64,000 nt of DNA from Trichomonas vaginalis G3. Taxonomy: Eukaryota; Parabasalia; Trichomonadida; Trichomonadidae. Of the stretch, positions 1 through 9,339 are shown one piece after another. Numbering within the stretch: the first letter of the stretch is position 1; each line of letters opens with the position of its first letter. Location of the stretch: contig NC_067207.1 of NCBI RefSeq assembly GCF_026262505.1, positions 31,154,082 to 31,218,081 on the forward strand. Direction: 5' to 3'. A program made the position numbers and the translations under genes. Below the pieces are notes generated by a model that saw only the letters and a list, made by a program, of their open reading frames with translations, ran no database searches and was not told the DNA's origin.

Positions 1-221
1 ATGATAATTTGTTTTAATATCGTTAATGTTTTACCTTTATTTTGTTTACCAATTGCTGCAGTGATTGAATTTAAGTAACATTCAGAATATGGAATTTTCA
101 TTAATTTTTCCTTAGATAGAGCATTTCTATTATCACTCAATGCTTCATTAATCATATCATCTACGTATGTATTATATACTCCCGCTAATTCTTCATAAGG
201 GGTGGATGAATTTAAATCCAT
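1..221 (-). CDS. N-terminal part of a possible ATPase (cut by window)
   Basis: The frame opens with ATG at 221 and runs off the left edge after about 73 codons. Residues 58-65 read GKQNKGKT, which fits the Walker A pattern GxxxxGK(S/T), and a hydrophobic run follows. In Polintons the packaging ATPase carries its Walker A near the N-terminus and lies close to the capsid gene, and the neighbour here is the probable capsid gene, 25 bp upstream on the same strand. The assignment rests on one motif, so another P-loop protein or chance is possible. Confidence 0.4.
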   Translation of the reverse strand, partial: MDLNSSTPYEELAGVYNTYVDDMINEALSDNRNALSKEKLMKIPYSECYLNSITAAIGKQNKGKTLTILKQII

Positions 222-245
222 TTAATCAAAAATAAATTTATAATT

Positions 246-1886
246 TTAAACATTTCTATTCATCAATATTTCATCATATGAACTTCTATACTGTGGTGGT
301 GTACCTGTTGGATGATATTTCAAACCTTCATCCGGTGTCCATGTCCAATATGTAGTCCTAGTAAACCAAACCTGAGGAGGATTTGTCACCTTTGAACAGT
401 AAGTGTCATTTTCACCCTGAATGATTGGATAAGCTTTCACTTGTACTGTAACTTGTGAGTTGAAAGTTTCTAATCCATCAAAGAATATACCCGCTCCATC
501 ACGTTGAACTGGAATAGTGCATAAGAATGAAGTTTGGTCTTTCCATGTTCTAGCTAATGGTGTGCCATTATCATCATTCAATGGTCTAGTTAATGAGTCC
601 TCGTATTCTTCTGTGCATTCATTCACTCCATCTAAATCAGAAGCTTGAAGCATACGTGTAAAGAATATGTCGCCCACTGTGGTCATCGCTTGATCGGGGA
701 AGTTTCTGGAATCTATAGTGACCTGAAGACCTCGAAGCATTGGATTTTCTAAAACCGTTCTTTGCATTGCATTCTTCGGAAATGTTAACACAACATCTGT
801 AACGTTATGAAGAGCGTATGAGAAATCTGAGCTGATACCTTCAGGAGTGATGCAACCTCCATTTAGTGAACGAACGTCAATATGTTGAGCTGGAATCATG
901 AATGGATCTTCCTTACTGAATAAACGTGGTATTGCTTTAACTGATTCTTCAATTAAACCGTATCCTGGTGTAATGCATTTATCCTCTAAAACTTCCATCT
1001 TTGTGCATGAAATAATAACGTCATCAACTGTTGCGTCAGCAGATGTAGCGGCTAAGCTTGTAATTAATTTGGTAGGAAGTCCGATTTGTTGGAATTTGCG
1101 ATCATATTTATAAACATGATTCATAATCTTTTCATAATTTTCATCAGTTATCTTTTCATAAACGTAATTTTGTAAATCAGCAACTCTTAACGGGTCAACC
1201 TGACAAAATACTAAAGTATCCTTGAAAACATAATATTTAAGAATGATTTCACCAAATGATTTAGGATAATCATCGAACGCCTGAAATGCTAACAAATCAT
1301 TTACCGGAATAATCATATCAAAAGTGACATCAACTTCTTCATTTGCTTTCTTGAAAACTTCTGAAGGGTCAATATATTTACCACATACTGAGTTATCATA
1401 TTTTTGAACATTATTATATAACGAATGAACAAACTTTTTAACTTTCCTTTCTGATTTTGGTTTATATGTTGCAAATGCGAAAGATTCACGGGCGCAATCC
1501 ATCTGAAGATAACCAGCATCACCTCTTTCGGTTTCTACTTCTAATTGTTTAAAGCTTTGATTTGATGATTTGTAACCAACGAATAAACGCATGCATTTAA
1601 AAGCGGCATCACATGTGAAAGCTTTATTTGAAACTAGAGTTGCTTTAACTTTGCGTTTAATATATGTGTCACCTAATTGGTTCACATCATGAGCCGGATT
1701 TGTAATTCTTAAATGAGTTTGTTTATCATCAAAATATGGAGTATCAGAGTCATAGCATGAACTTTCAAGTTCTCTATAATATCTTCTTCCGTCATTCTTT
1801 GCGAATATTTCATTTATCTTTTCGAATGAATGAAACACATTTCCATTAATCGGTTTAGTGTTTGGCACTAAATAGTTAGTCGTCAT
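246..1886 (-). CDS. Probable major capsid protein of lineage A
   Basis: This is a 546-residue protein with no signal peptide or membrane segment, rich in beta-prone stretches alternating with loops, which is the size and texture of a double-jelly-roll capsid protein. Its C-terminal part (FLCTIP, an FxG segment, VTVQV, then P and FTR) follows the same spacing as the C-terminal part of the capsid gene of copy C (FWLGIPF, FMGG, VQIQY, then P and FTED). It is the largest gene of the block and is flanked by amphipathic virion-type peptides, as capsid genes are in Polintons. No structure comparison could be run, so the call is by analogy. Another structural protein is the main alternative. Confidence 0.55.
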   Translation of the reverse strand: MTTNYLVPNTKPINGNVFHSFEKINEIFAKNDGRRYYRELESSCYDSDTPYFDDKQTHLRITNPAHDVNQLGDTYIKRKVKATLVSNKAFTCDAAFKCMRLFVGYKSSNQSFKQLEVETERGDAGYLQMDCARESFAFATYKPKSERKVKKFVHSLYNNVQKYDNSVCGKYIDPSEVFKKANEEVDVTFDMIIPVNDLLAFQAFDDYPKSFGEIILKYYVFKDTLVFCQVDPLRVADLQNYVYEKITDENYEKIMNHVYKYDRKFQQIGLPTKLITSLAATSADATVDDVIISCTKMEVLEDKCITPGYGLIEESVKAIPRLFSKEDPFMIPAQHIDVRSLNGGCITPEGISSDFSYALHNVTDVVLTFPKNAMQRTVLENPMLRGLQVTIDSRNFPDQAMTTVGDIFFTRMLQASDLDGVNECTEEYEDSLTRPLNDDNGTPLARTWKDQTSFLCTIPVQRDGAGIFFDGLETFNSQVTVQVKAYPIIQGENDTYCSKVTNPPQVWFTRTTYWTWTPDEGLKYHPTGTPPQYRSSYDEILMNRNV

Positions 1887-1955
1887 TTATTAATAAATAA
1901 AAAATCAAAATTAAAAGATGAAAATGAATTTTTAATTTTAATGAAATAATCAACT

Positions 1956-2171
1956 ATGGCTGCAGGTATATTTAAGAAACTGTGGGATAAAGTAAAAAGA
2001 GGAGCGCATAAAGTTTGGGAAACAATGAAGAAAGGAGCAAATTGGATATTTAAGAATAAAGAAGCAATTAGTGACGTTGCTGAATCAATAACGCCAAAAG
2101 CTGCCCCAATAAGAGAAATATTAAATAAAGGAGAAAAAGTTTATCAAAGACTACAACCGATACTAAGATAA
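1956..2171 (+). CDS. Small basic amphipathic protein (pVI-like)
   Basis: A 71-residue lysine-rich protein starting MAAGIFKKLWDKVKRG, followed by two further amphipathic helices. It starts 69 bp from the capsid start, on the opposite strand. It converges on the next gene, a clear paralogue with the same opening. Short amphipathic peptides of this type act in membrane disruption or inside the capsid in adenoviruses (protein VI, pX). That role is inferred from composition and context only. Confidence 0.55.
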   Translation: MAAGIFKKLWDKVKRGAHKVWETMKKGANWIFKNKEAISDVAESITPKAAPIREILNKGEKVYQRLQPILR

Positions 2172-2191
2172 AAATAATATTTATTTTTCCA

Positions 2192-2428
2192 CTATCTACC
2201 TCCTATTTTATTAAGTATTCCTTCAGCTATTCCACCAACTGCGTTACCTGCTTGTGCTCCCATCGCCGGATTACCTGCTTTAGTACCTAATACTCCTCCT
2301 ATGATAGTTCCCGCCGTTTTCGCTACTGGTGCCAAAAAGTTTGCAACGGGTTTAATAATATTTTTATGAACCCAACCCGCAGCTTTCTTAATTCCATCCC
2401 ATAATTTTTTAAAGAATCCTGCCGCCAT
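2192..2428 (-). CDS. Small amphipathic/glycine-rich protein, paralogue of the preceding gene
   Basis: 78 residues. The first ten (MAAGFFKKLW) nearly match those of the convergent 71-residue protein. After two amphipathic helices comes a Gly/Ala-rich segment (GTIIGGVLGTKAG) that could insert in a membrane, then a second Gly-rich helix. The shared head with different tails points to duplication followed by divergence. The stop codons of the two genes are about 20 bp apart. Likely a virion component, not proven. Confidence 0.55.
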   Translation of the reverse strand: MAAGFFKKLWDGIKKAAGWVHKNIIKPVANFLAPVAKTAGTIIGGVLGTKAGNPAMGAQAGNAVGGIAEGILNKIGGR

Positions 2429-2494
2429 TTCTGATTTAATATTAATTAAAAAATATATTTCATCACTTATATTTTAATTTTTATTTAATGATAA

Positions 2495-2740
2495 ATGAAA
2501 CCGATTTTAAAAATAAATGAAACAGAGGAGGAAGAAATAAATGAAAGTGAAAATGTTCAACAAAAAATAAACGTTGTTAAACCAATTACTGAAATAAAAA
2601 TTTTTTCATCTGTTGAAGAATTTAATGATTATTATGCTAACAATAAAAAATTATTTGAAGAATTGACAACATGTAAATTGAATAAAATGTTTAAAGTTGA
2701 TGGATTCAAAATTTCAAAAATAAAGGGGTGGTTAGTTTGA
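2495..2740 (+). CDS. Small acidic protein, unknown
   Basis: 81 residues, with a strongly acidic N-terminal segment (ETEEEEINESE) and then a more ordered lysine-rich C-terminal half. I do not recognise it. It starts 66 bp from the divergent amphipathic-protein gene and overlaps the region upstream of the short coiled-coil frame that follows. Codon use (A/T third positions) is like the rest of the block. Confidence 0.4.
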   Translation: MKPILKINETEEEEINESENVQQKINVVKPITEIKIFSSVEEFNDYYANNKKLFEELTTCKLNKMFKVDGFKISKIKGWLV

Positions 2741-2772
2741 AATCTATTCCTCAATCAAGAATCACCTCATTA

Positions 2773-2862
2773 ATGAAAATAGATGATTTAACAAAAAGAA
2801 TAGAAGAGATTGAAGAAAGAATAAATCAGATAATTGATTTCATAAATTCAAATAATCATTAG
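2773..2862 (+). CDS. Very short coiled-coil peptide
   Basis: An ATG at 2773 opens a 29-residue frame with clear heptads (KIDDLTKRIEEIEERINQII) ending in SNNH. It stops 4 bp before the convergent stop of the next gene. Polinton gene blocks pack genes this closely, and the heptad pattern is better than expected by chance, but a 29-residue frame is weak evidence. It may instead be the end of a longer frame that begins upstream at a non-ATG codon. Confidence 0.3.
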   Translation: MKIDDLTKRIEEIEERINQIIDFINSNNH

Positions 2863-2866
2863 TTTC

Positions 2867-3340
2867 TTAAAGTTCTATGTTGAACTCATCAAATTCTTCT
2901 TCATCATTACCATTACCTTTAGCGAGTTTATTTACTCTTTCAACTTTATCTTTTGATAGTCTATCGTTTAATTTTTTCTGAAGTTTTTCGTTACCAAGTT
3001 CTAAAATTTTACATGGATGATATTTAAACCCGTTAAATTCTTTTTCCTCAGTTTTAATCATTAATCTACAAAGAACTTTAGTGAGGTGGTTTTGTTGTTT
3101 AAACCATTTATCCTTAATATTTGTTATAAATTCAATATCTGGAATTAATTCCCAAATTTTTGAATTTTCGATTAATTTACCATCAAATGCAAAAGCAATA
3201 GGTTTAATATTAAACTTACCTTTATAAAATAAACTTTGTACGCAATCATCAAAATAAACGTCTACTTGTTTAACCTGGGTGAGGATTGGTGAAAGTGTAT
3301 CCATTAATTGATTCACAGTTACGAATTTTGATTCACTCAT
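2867..3340 (-). CDS. Conserved Polinton protein, unknown function (family of 27,193 and 54,689)
   Basis: 157 residues. The N-terminal third (SKFVTVNQLMDTL, then VDVYFDD) aligns by eye with the gene next to the helicase in copies B and C (TKFISVNKYMTEV, then LNVYFYH), followed by a shared block around KPIAFAFDGKLIE. The C-terminus is acidic (NDEEEFDEF), as in the relatives. Presence in two lineages suggests a core role, perhaps in replication given its place after the helicase in B and C. A TCTTACG copy (CGTAAGA on the coding strand) lies 2 bp upstream of the start. Confidence 0.55.
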   Translation of the reverse strand: MSESKFVTVNQLMDTLSPILTQVKQVDVYFDDCVQSLFYKGKFNIKPIAFAFDGKLIENSKIWELIPDIEFITNIKDKWFKQQNHLTKVLCRLMIKTEEKEFNGFKYHPCKILELGNEKLQKKLNDRLSKDKVERVNKLAKGNGNDEEEFDEFNIEL

Positions 3341-3375
3341 TTCTTACGAATTAAAAAAATAAATTATTCAAAAAT

Positions 3376-3409
3376 GTAAGACATGAATTTTTAAAGTTTA
3401 TTTTTTAAA
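3376..3409. repeat. Direct repeat, copy 1 (second copy 3737-3770)
   Basis: The two 34-bp stretches begin GTAAGACATGAATTTTTAAA, continue with a T-rich run, and are followed by TTCATTATG after different spacers. They flank the 76-residue frame. They could be promoter duplications or a remnant of an insertion or terminal duplication of lineage A. Confidence 0.7.
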
Positions 3410-3443
3410 ACTTTTTTTTTATTTCATTATGGTAGTGAATCTT

Positions 3444-3674
3444 TCATTCATGAAAATAATTATTTTCAATTTCTTCTTCTCGTTTATGAGGTCTTTGATT
3501 ATGACTCCATTGATTCCATGAAATTAAATATTCTTTATCATTATATTTATACCTCATTAGCTTATTTTGGCTTTCATATTCATTTAATAATTCACAATCT
3601 TCATTTTTAAATTGAAGTTTAACCCATTCATGATTTAAACAATGTTTAATTAATCGCGGAATATCTGACATCAT
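3444..3674 (-). CDS. Small protein, unknown, between two direct repeats
   Basis: 76 residues with many charged and aromatic residues (HEWVKLQF, ISWNQWSHNQRPHKR). I do not recognise it. The HxxxxRPHKR stretch could bind nucleic acid, but there is no full motif. The frame lies exactly between two near-identical direct repeats (3376-3409 and 3737-3770), which may carry shared control or terminal sequence. Confidence 0.35.
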   Translation of the reverse strand: MMSDIPRLIKHCLNHEWVKLQFKNEDCELLNEYESQNKLMRYKYNDKEYLISWNQWSHNQRPHKREEEIENNYFHE

Positions 3675-3735
3675 CTATATATAGCTTCTTTTATAAAAGA
3701 TAAAATAAATTATTTTAAAATTAATGTTAATTTTT

Positions 3736-3943
3736 CGTAAGACATGAATTTTTAAAGTTTATTTTTTAAATTTTTTACTTCATTATGTAAAGGGTTTGTG
3801 AAAATTTCTTACGATTCTGAAAATTTTTAAATCATGATTTATTTCAAAACGTAAGAATAAAAAGCGTAAGAAACATACATTTATTTTATCGATTGTATGA
3901 AAATTACTTACAAAATCGGTCAATATTGTGTGAATTCTTACGT
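3736..3943. promoter_or_regulatory. Cluster of CGTAAGA motifs, possible control region
   Basis: CGTAAGA or its complement TCTTACG occurs at 3736, 3807, 3850, 3865 and 3937, with a further copy at 3342 right before a gene start. The stretch is otherwise AT-rich and has no credible gene (a 63-residue antisense frame here is low complexity). It may mark the end of lineage A or a shared initiator. Its function is not known. Confidence 0.35.
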
Positions 3944-4133
3944 TTACAAAAAAAGTCACAAAACCCGCATACATATACTACTCAAAAATTGAATAATAAA
4001 ACTTCTATAAACAACTTAAACAATTATCAAAATATTTTTATTTAGAGTTTGTATAAAATAATTCTAATAAGTGCCAATCATTAATCATCAAATTCCATTA
4101 GTCCATGGAAATGATTTTCTTTGCTTTCCTTTT

Positions 4134-6310
4134 CTATAATTGAAGAGCAGTTTTTCCGTAAATATCTTTGGCATCAGCATCTATTCCATTAGAAATCAGA
4201 AGCTCTCTAATTCCGTGATTTGAGTGTTTTGAAGCCAAATGAAGAGCAGTTCTCTCTTTATAATCTTTTGCATTGATATCAGCGTCGTGTGACAAAAGAT
4301 CTGTAATAATAACAGAAAGGTTATTCATTGTTGCATAATGTAAGGCTGTTCTTCCTTTATTGTCTTTTGCATTGACATCTGCGCCACGTTCAATAAGAAT
4401 TTCCCCTATTAATTCATATCCCTTTATCAAAGCATTATGAAGAGGAGATTTTTGTTCATGATCCTTTGCATTAATATCTATTCCAGTTGAAATAAGCTCC
4501 TCAATTAAAATTTCTACTTCATCTGATGAAACATAATGAAGTGCGTTTTTTCCAAATTTATCTAAGGCATTGATTTCAGCACCACTCGATATAAGAAAAT
4601 GTATTAAATCAAAATTAGATGATTGAACTGCTAAATGAAGAGCGGTTGCTCCATTAATATCCTTAGCATTCACATCAGTTCCATTTGAAATTAATATTTC
4701 AGCTATTTTTACATAGCCAAATATTGGTGGATCATATTTATATTTATTCCAAAGTAAATATTCTGCTAAATAGTGTAGAGGAGTTTTTTCTTGTTCGTCT
4801 ATTACTGTAACATCAGCTCCATTTGATATAAAAAGTTCAACCATATCATACCGATTTTTTGCGCTGCTTTATGAAGAAGTGTTTTTGAATTATTATCGAA
4901 AGTATTGACATCAGCGCCATGAGCGATTAGTAATTTGGCAATTTCAATATTTAGATCAACTGCATTGTGGAGAGCTGTAGCTACAGTGTTTTTCTTGGTA
5001 TTGATATTTGCACCGCTTTCAAGTAAAATCTTGACGGTTTCTATGTTATCATAATATGTAGCATAATGAAGAGCTGTTTCTCCAAGTTCATTAACATCAT
5101 TTATATTTATTCCATGTGAAATAAGCATTTTTACTGTCTCAGCACAGTCTGAAAGTGCTGCATAATGAAGAGCTGTTTTTTTATAATCAAATTTTGTATT
5201 AACATCAATACCACGCGATATAAGAAGCTCAGCAATATCTTTATTATCAGATTGTACAGCAATTTGAAAATTAGATTTGCAATTATCCATATTTATATTG
5301 TGTGAAATAAGAAATTCTGCAATTAATCTGTTCCCATATTGTGCTGCATGAAAAAAGGCTGAATAATAATTTTTATCACGTGTATTTATATCTACACCAT
5401 GAGATATCAAATATTCGCAAAGAGATGGAAAATTGAAACGAACTGAAAAAGGAAAACACTTCTTGTAATTCTTTGATGTATCTAAATAAACTAAAAACGC
5501 TTGTAGATTATTATATTTATGGCAATATTCCATTTCGATTTTCAAATTGTGTTCGTTCATAAGATAAGTAACAAAGTCGATATTATGTGAAATAATTGCA
5601 TATTCCATGCAGCTATCGTATGGTTTTGTCTCTTTCAAACACTCATTAATTATGTCCGGATTTCCCCCTAAAAATGAAAGTTTCAGGCAATTTGAATTAA
5701 TCAATGGTTTAAACTTTGTTCTAAGAAACTTAAAACAATTGACTGCGCCATGATAACAACATAATTCAAGTAAAGAATATCCGTATTTTGATTCTGGATA
5801 AAATTCACTTTTCAGGTTTTGCCTTTCATTAAAACCTTCTTTTTCTGTAAGAGATATAAATAACTCTTTGTCATCGGTCATGATTGCACTGTGAATAGAA
5901 TCTTTTTCATGAACATCTAAAGAAAAATTTTGGGATTCAAGCTTAACAATATCGTAGTCAATTAATATGCCGAATTCTTTATAAAGAAAGTAAAGAAAAG
6001 GAATTGATGTGTGTTTGGGGACTCTTGGGTGATACTCTTCATATAATTTCTTAAATAGGGACCAGTATGACTTAAAATATCTGCAATTGTATTTTGAAGC
6101 CGTTGAAAGTATTTTTAAGAGCTGAGATGGTAAGAACATTTTAGATTGTATCAATTCTCTTTTGATAACTTGGAAAATATTGTTGATTTCATCTTCATTG
6201 TAAGTATGTAGTCTGTACAACGAATTAAAATTATCGTTATAATCTTTGCTTAACTGCATAAGCTCATTATATAAATCGTTAACCATTGAATTTAAAAATC
6301 TAATGGTCAT
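4134..6310 (-). pseudogene. DUF3447/ankyrin-repeat protein gene with one frameshift
   Basis: The start at 6310 gives an N-terminal region of about 250 residues of the type known as DUF3447 in trichomonads (LYNELMQLSKDYNDNFNSLY; CYHGAVNCFKFL), followed by tandem 33-residue ankyrin repeats with the motif ADVNAKDxxGxTALHYA. Near 4850 the frame switches. A run of six A (coding strand, in GCGCAAAAAATCGG) would need seven for the repeat to read on as KNRYDMVELFISNG. About seven more repeats then continue to a stop at 4134. Without the slip the protein would be about 725 residues. A homopolymer sequencing error is as likely as a true mutation. Ankyrin proteins of this type form a large host family in T. 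vaginalis and mediate protein binding; the partners are unknown. Confidence 0.85.
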
Positions 6311-6582
6311 TATTAATAAATAATGTTGTATTAATAATATTATATGTAATGACTACTTTCCTATTATCTAGGAAATGAATTCTTTAAAAAAATTAGATAT
6401 CGATAATAAATCTTTGTAAAAAGGTGATCATTTCAAATTAAAGCATGGATATCTTTTATAAATTCTCTCTGATTTCCCTTTCAATATAACCCTTAGAAAT
6501 TCCGCACAAATTATTGAGAAGAATTCAATTATTCAGCAATAATAGCTAAACACTAACTAATATTAATCAAATATGGATAAAG
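6311..6582. other. Intergenic spacer upstream of the ankyrin gene
   Basis: AT-rich, no gene. The part around 6361-6440 (GATATCGATAATAAATC, AAGGTGATCATTTCAA) recurs in inverted form at about 19,838-19,920 inside the corrupted part of copy B, so it belongs to a segment present twice in the window. Confidence 0.6.
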
Positions 6583-6915
6583 TGTAATAAACAGAAATTC
6601 ATCAAAAGTGACAGCTCTCAATTTTTTGACATTTGTAAATTCTAAATTGAATGAGAAAAATGAAATAATACTAAGCATAATACAATATTCTAGATTTAAT
6701 TATAATTAGGAAAAAGTTGGTTTTGAGAGTACTTTTCATAGGCATATAGAATGAAATCTTCTGAAAAATAATATCACATAAACTCATATTATTTTCTAAT
6801 ATATAACTATTTTATATAAAAATCAAATTCAATGATCTTAAAAGCGAAGGATAAACCTCAAAATTTACGAATATAATGAGTGGGAATATAATGCTTATCT
6901 ATCATAAAACCATAT
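6583..6915. mobile_element. Truncated relative of the adjacent foldback element
   Basis: It opens with TAAACAGAAATTCATC and AAAAGTGACA, like the termini of the neighbouring foldback element, but has a different inner left part. Its last 160 bp (6755-6915) are a near-exact direct repeat of 7079-7240 inside the foldback element. It stops at CATATG, directly abutting the next element. A degraded inverted copy lies at about 19,270-19,610. It has no coding capacity and is a non-autonomous DNA transposon fragment. Confidence 0.7.
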
Positions 6916-6917
6916 GT

Positions 6918-8156
6918 GTTGTAAACAGAAATTCATCAAAAGTGACACCTCAGAAAAGCTAAAATATTGAATTTTTGGAACTTTTGATAGAGCACGTTTT
7001 TAAATATTAATTAAAGTAAATGTATATTTTGTAAAGATTCTTTTTAATAAAAAAGTAAAATTTTGAAGAAGAACACAAAATCTTCTGAAAAATAATATCA
7101 CATAAACTCATATTATTTTCTAATATATAACTATTTTATATAAAAATCAAATTCAATGATCTTAAAAGCGAAGGATAAACCTCAAAATTTACGAATATAA
7201 TGAGTGGGAATATAATGCTTATCTATCATAAAACCATATGAAATATCAATTTTTGCTTTACGCCTAATTTTTGACGACAATTAGCAAAAAATGTTAAATG
7301 TTAACACTCAGTCCATTTGAATATGAAAAATAAAATTGACTTTGATTAAATGTTTTTATTTATCATGCAATTCTTCTTGCGACCAAAGATTTGAATAAAA
7401 GTTCAAAAAATAAGATAGCTTAAAAAATAATATACGGTAGTGTTTACTAATAGATAAATAGTATATAAATTCTATTAAAATGGATTTGATCCAAAAAATA
7501 TATAAAATTTGATCATAAATAAAATCGTTTTAAATTACTTCTTCATTTAAATTATAACATTATTTTTGGTTTTATATTTTTTGGATCAAATCCATTTTAA
7601 TAGAATTTATATACTATTCATCTATTAGTAAACACTACCGTATATTATTTTTTAAGCTATCTTATTTTTTGAACTTTTATTCAAATCTTTGGTCGCAAGA
7701 AGAATTGCATGATAAATAAAAACATTTAATCAAAGTCAATTTTATTTTTCATATTCAAATGGACTGAGTGTTAACATTTAACATTTTTTGCTAATTGTCG
7801 TCAAAAATTAGGCGTAAAGCAAAAATTGATATTTCATATGGTTTTATGATAGATAAGCATTATATTCCCACTCATTATATTCGTAAATTTTGAGGTTTAT
7901 CCTTCGCTTTTAAGATCATTGAATTTGATTTTTATATAAAATAGTTATATATTAGAAAATAATATGAGTTTATGTGATATTATTTTTCAGAAGATTTTGT
8001 GTTCTTCTTCAAAATTTTATTTTTTATTAAAAAGAATCTTTACAAAATATACATTTACTTTAATTAATATTTAAAAACGTGCTCTATCAAAAGTTCCAAA
8101 AATTCAATATTTTAGCTTTTCTGAGGTGTCACTTTTGATGAATTTCTGTTTACAAC
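6918..8156. mobile_element. Foldback/MITE-like element with near full-length inverted repeats
   Basis: The left arm 6918-7500 and right arm 7572-8156 are reverse complements over roughly 580 bp, with only scattered differences, around a 71-bp spacer. The termini read GTTGTAAACAGAAATTCATC, followed by AAAAGTGACACCTC. There is no open frame. The near identity of the arms implies recent insertion or arm homogenisation. As RNA or single-stranded DNA it would fold into one very long hairpin. Confidence 0.9.
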
Positions 8157-8219
8157 AAAAGATAAACAATATTTGTAAAATAAGTGTACGTTTAACAATT
8201 ATACGTTTATCAAAGAACT

Positions 8220-9215
8220 ATGCGCAGTTCTCACGCACTAGCTGGACTTTCATCACATCGCATTCTTGGTGAGGCATACAATAGATTGCCTCTATCTAAT
8301 GTTTCGAATGCAAGAGCTATTCATGAAGAAAAGAACCAAATCCAAAGCGCAAGACCAAACTTATGCAGATCACGTTCCGTCGAAAAGTTTTCGCATAAAG
8401 AATGTTCATTTGGTGACCCAAGCAATCCATTAGACGTAACAGAATATCAGCACATTATTTGGCGCTCATTATGTCAGAACGAACTTTCCGAAAAGCCAAT
8501 TTCATTAAGACAAGATGAAATAAAGTCAATTGATCGCGGAATTGCTTTTGATAATATGTCCCATGTCCATTATCGCCTTGGACTTGGAACAAACGGTCTT
8601 TACATTGCTTACGGTATCATGGACAGATACATGTCAATAAAATCGCTTCCAAAGAACAAACTTAAGACATACAGCTGTGCTGCACTTTTCATTGGCTCAA
8701 AGGTTGAGGATTATCATCAACCGCGCATTGGAGATCTCATTCGCATGGCAGATCACTGCTTTGGAGAAAATGAGCGTTCTTTTTCACCAAAAGAACTCTA
8801 TGCCGCAGAAATTGATTTAATCAATACCATCGGCTTTGAAATCACATTCGGAACACCTCTTTTCTATATTACTCAGTTAATGCGTATCTCTGGACAAACA
8901 CAAGAGCTAGTCTTACTTGCAAGATACATTATCGAAATCATGCAAACAAGCGATCAGTTTATTGGTGTTAAGTACTCAAAGCAGACTGCTATTGCTGTCA
9001 TGGTTACAAGGATTTTAAGTGGTGATAGCCGTTGGACAAACGCATTAGCAGGTTACACAACTTACTCAGAATCAGATCTCTACAGCTATGCTTTGATTGT
9101 CAGAAATATGCTCGCTGACCAGAATTTGATCTCTACACGATTCATGAGAAGAAAATACGGAACAGAATTGTTCCATTGCGTTTCTCGTGTTAAGATTCCA
9201 TCGAATTTCAAATAA
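8220..9215 (+). CDS. Cyclin-domain protein
   Basis: 331 residues. An N-terminal low-complexity tail of about 75 residues precedes a cyclin box at about residues 100-220: DRYMSIKSLPKNKLKTYSCA, then ALFIGSKVEDYHQPRIGDL and the helix ending EIDLINTIGFEITFGTPLFY, which matches the cyclin N domain (aLFIaSKyEE, E..iL..L.F....PT). A second helical fold follows to about residue 310. Cyclins activate cyclin-dependent kinases. The form is closest to A/B-type cyclins, but the subtype and partner are not decidable here. The gene is more GC-rich than the surrounding transposons, intact and intron-free, with the foldback element ending only 63 bp before its start. I saw no clear TCA-type initiator. Confidence 0.85.
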   Translation: MRSSHALAGLSSHRILGEAYNRLPLSNVSNARAIHEEKNQIQSARPNLCRSRSVEKFSHKECSFGDPSNPLDVTEYQHIIWRSLCQNELSEKPISLRQDEIKSIDRGIAFDNMSHVHYRLGLGTNGLYIAYGIMDRYMSIKSLPKNKLKTYSCAALFIGSKVEDYHQPRIGDLIRMADHCFGENERSFSPKELYAAEIDLINTIGFEITFGTPLFYITQLMRISGQTQELVLLARYIIEIMQTSDQFIGVKYSKQTAIAVMVTRILSGDSRWTNALAGYTTYSESDLYSYALIVRNMLADQNLISTRFMRRKYGTELFHCVSRVKIPSNFK

Positions 9216-9332
9216 TTGTTACGTGTTGTGATTGAATAAACATATTCTTTTGTATCCAATTATAAAAAAATGTTCATGGTACGAAAAAGAACAGGATTTT
9301 GAGAAGAGGCTGTTAGAAGAATTTTAAAAATT

Positions 9333-9338
9333 AAAAAA
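9333..9338 (-). terminator. RNA polymerase III terminator of tRNA-Leu
   Basis: A run of six T on the tRNA strand begins one base after the mature 3' end, which is the usual stop signal for polymerase III. Confidence 0.8.
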
Positions 9339-9339
9339 T

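Larger units (their letters stand above)
1..3700. mobile_element. Polinton/Maverick-related element, lineage A, cut by the window edge
   Basis: Small, tightly packed genes on both strands are separated by very AT-rich gaps. They include a 546-residue capsid-like protein, paired amphipathic peptides, and a 157-residue protein whose first 30 residues resemble the one at 54,689 in copy C (shared pattern KF-(V/I)-(T/S)-VN, then VYF). That link ties this block to the Polintons further right, but most genes differ, so it is a separate lineage. The left end is outside the window. The right end is not resolved and lies somewhere between the last gene (3,674) and the ankyrin gene. The visible part looks whole. 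Confidence 0.65.

Noticed and set aside
898-1113. 71-residue plus-strand frame in the lineage A capsid region
   Set aside because: It is antisense to the long capsid-like frame, with no upstream signal.
4134-6310. Two separate ankyrin genes
   Set aside because: The downstream frame starts inside a repeat, and one added A restores exact 33-residue periodicity. It is one host gene with one slip.
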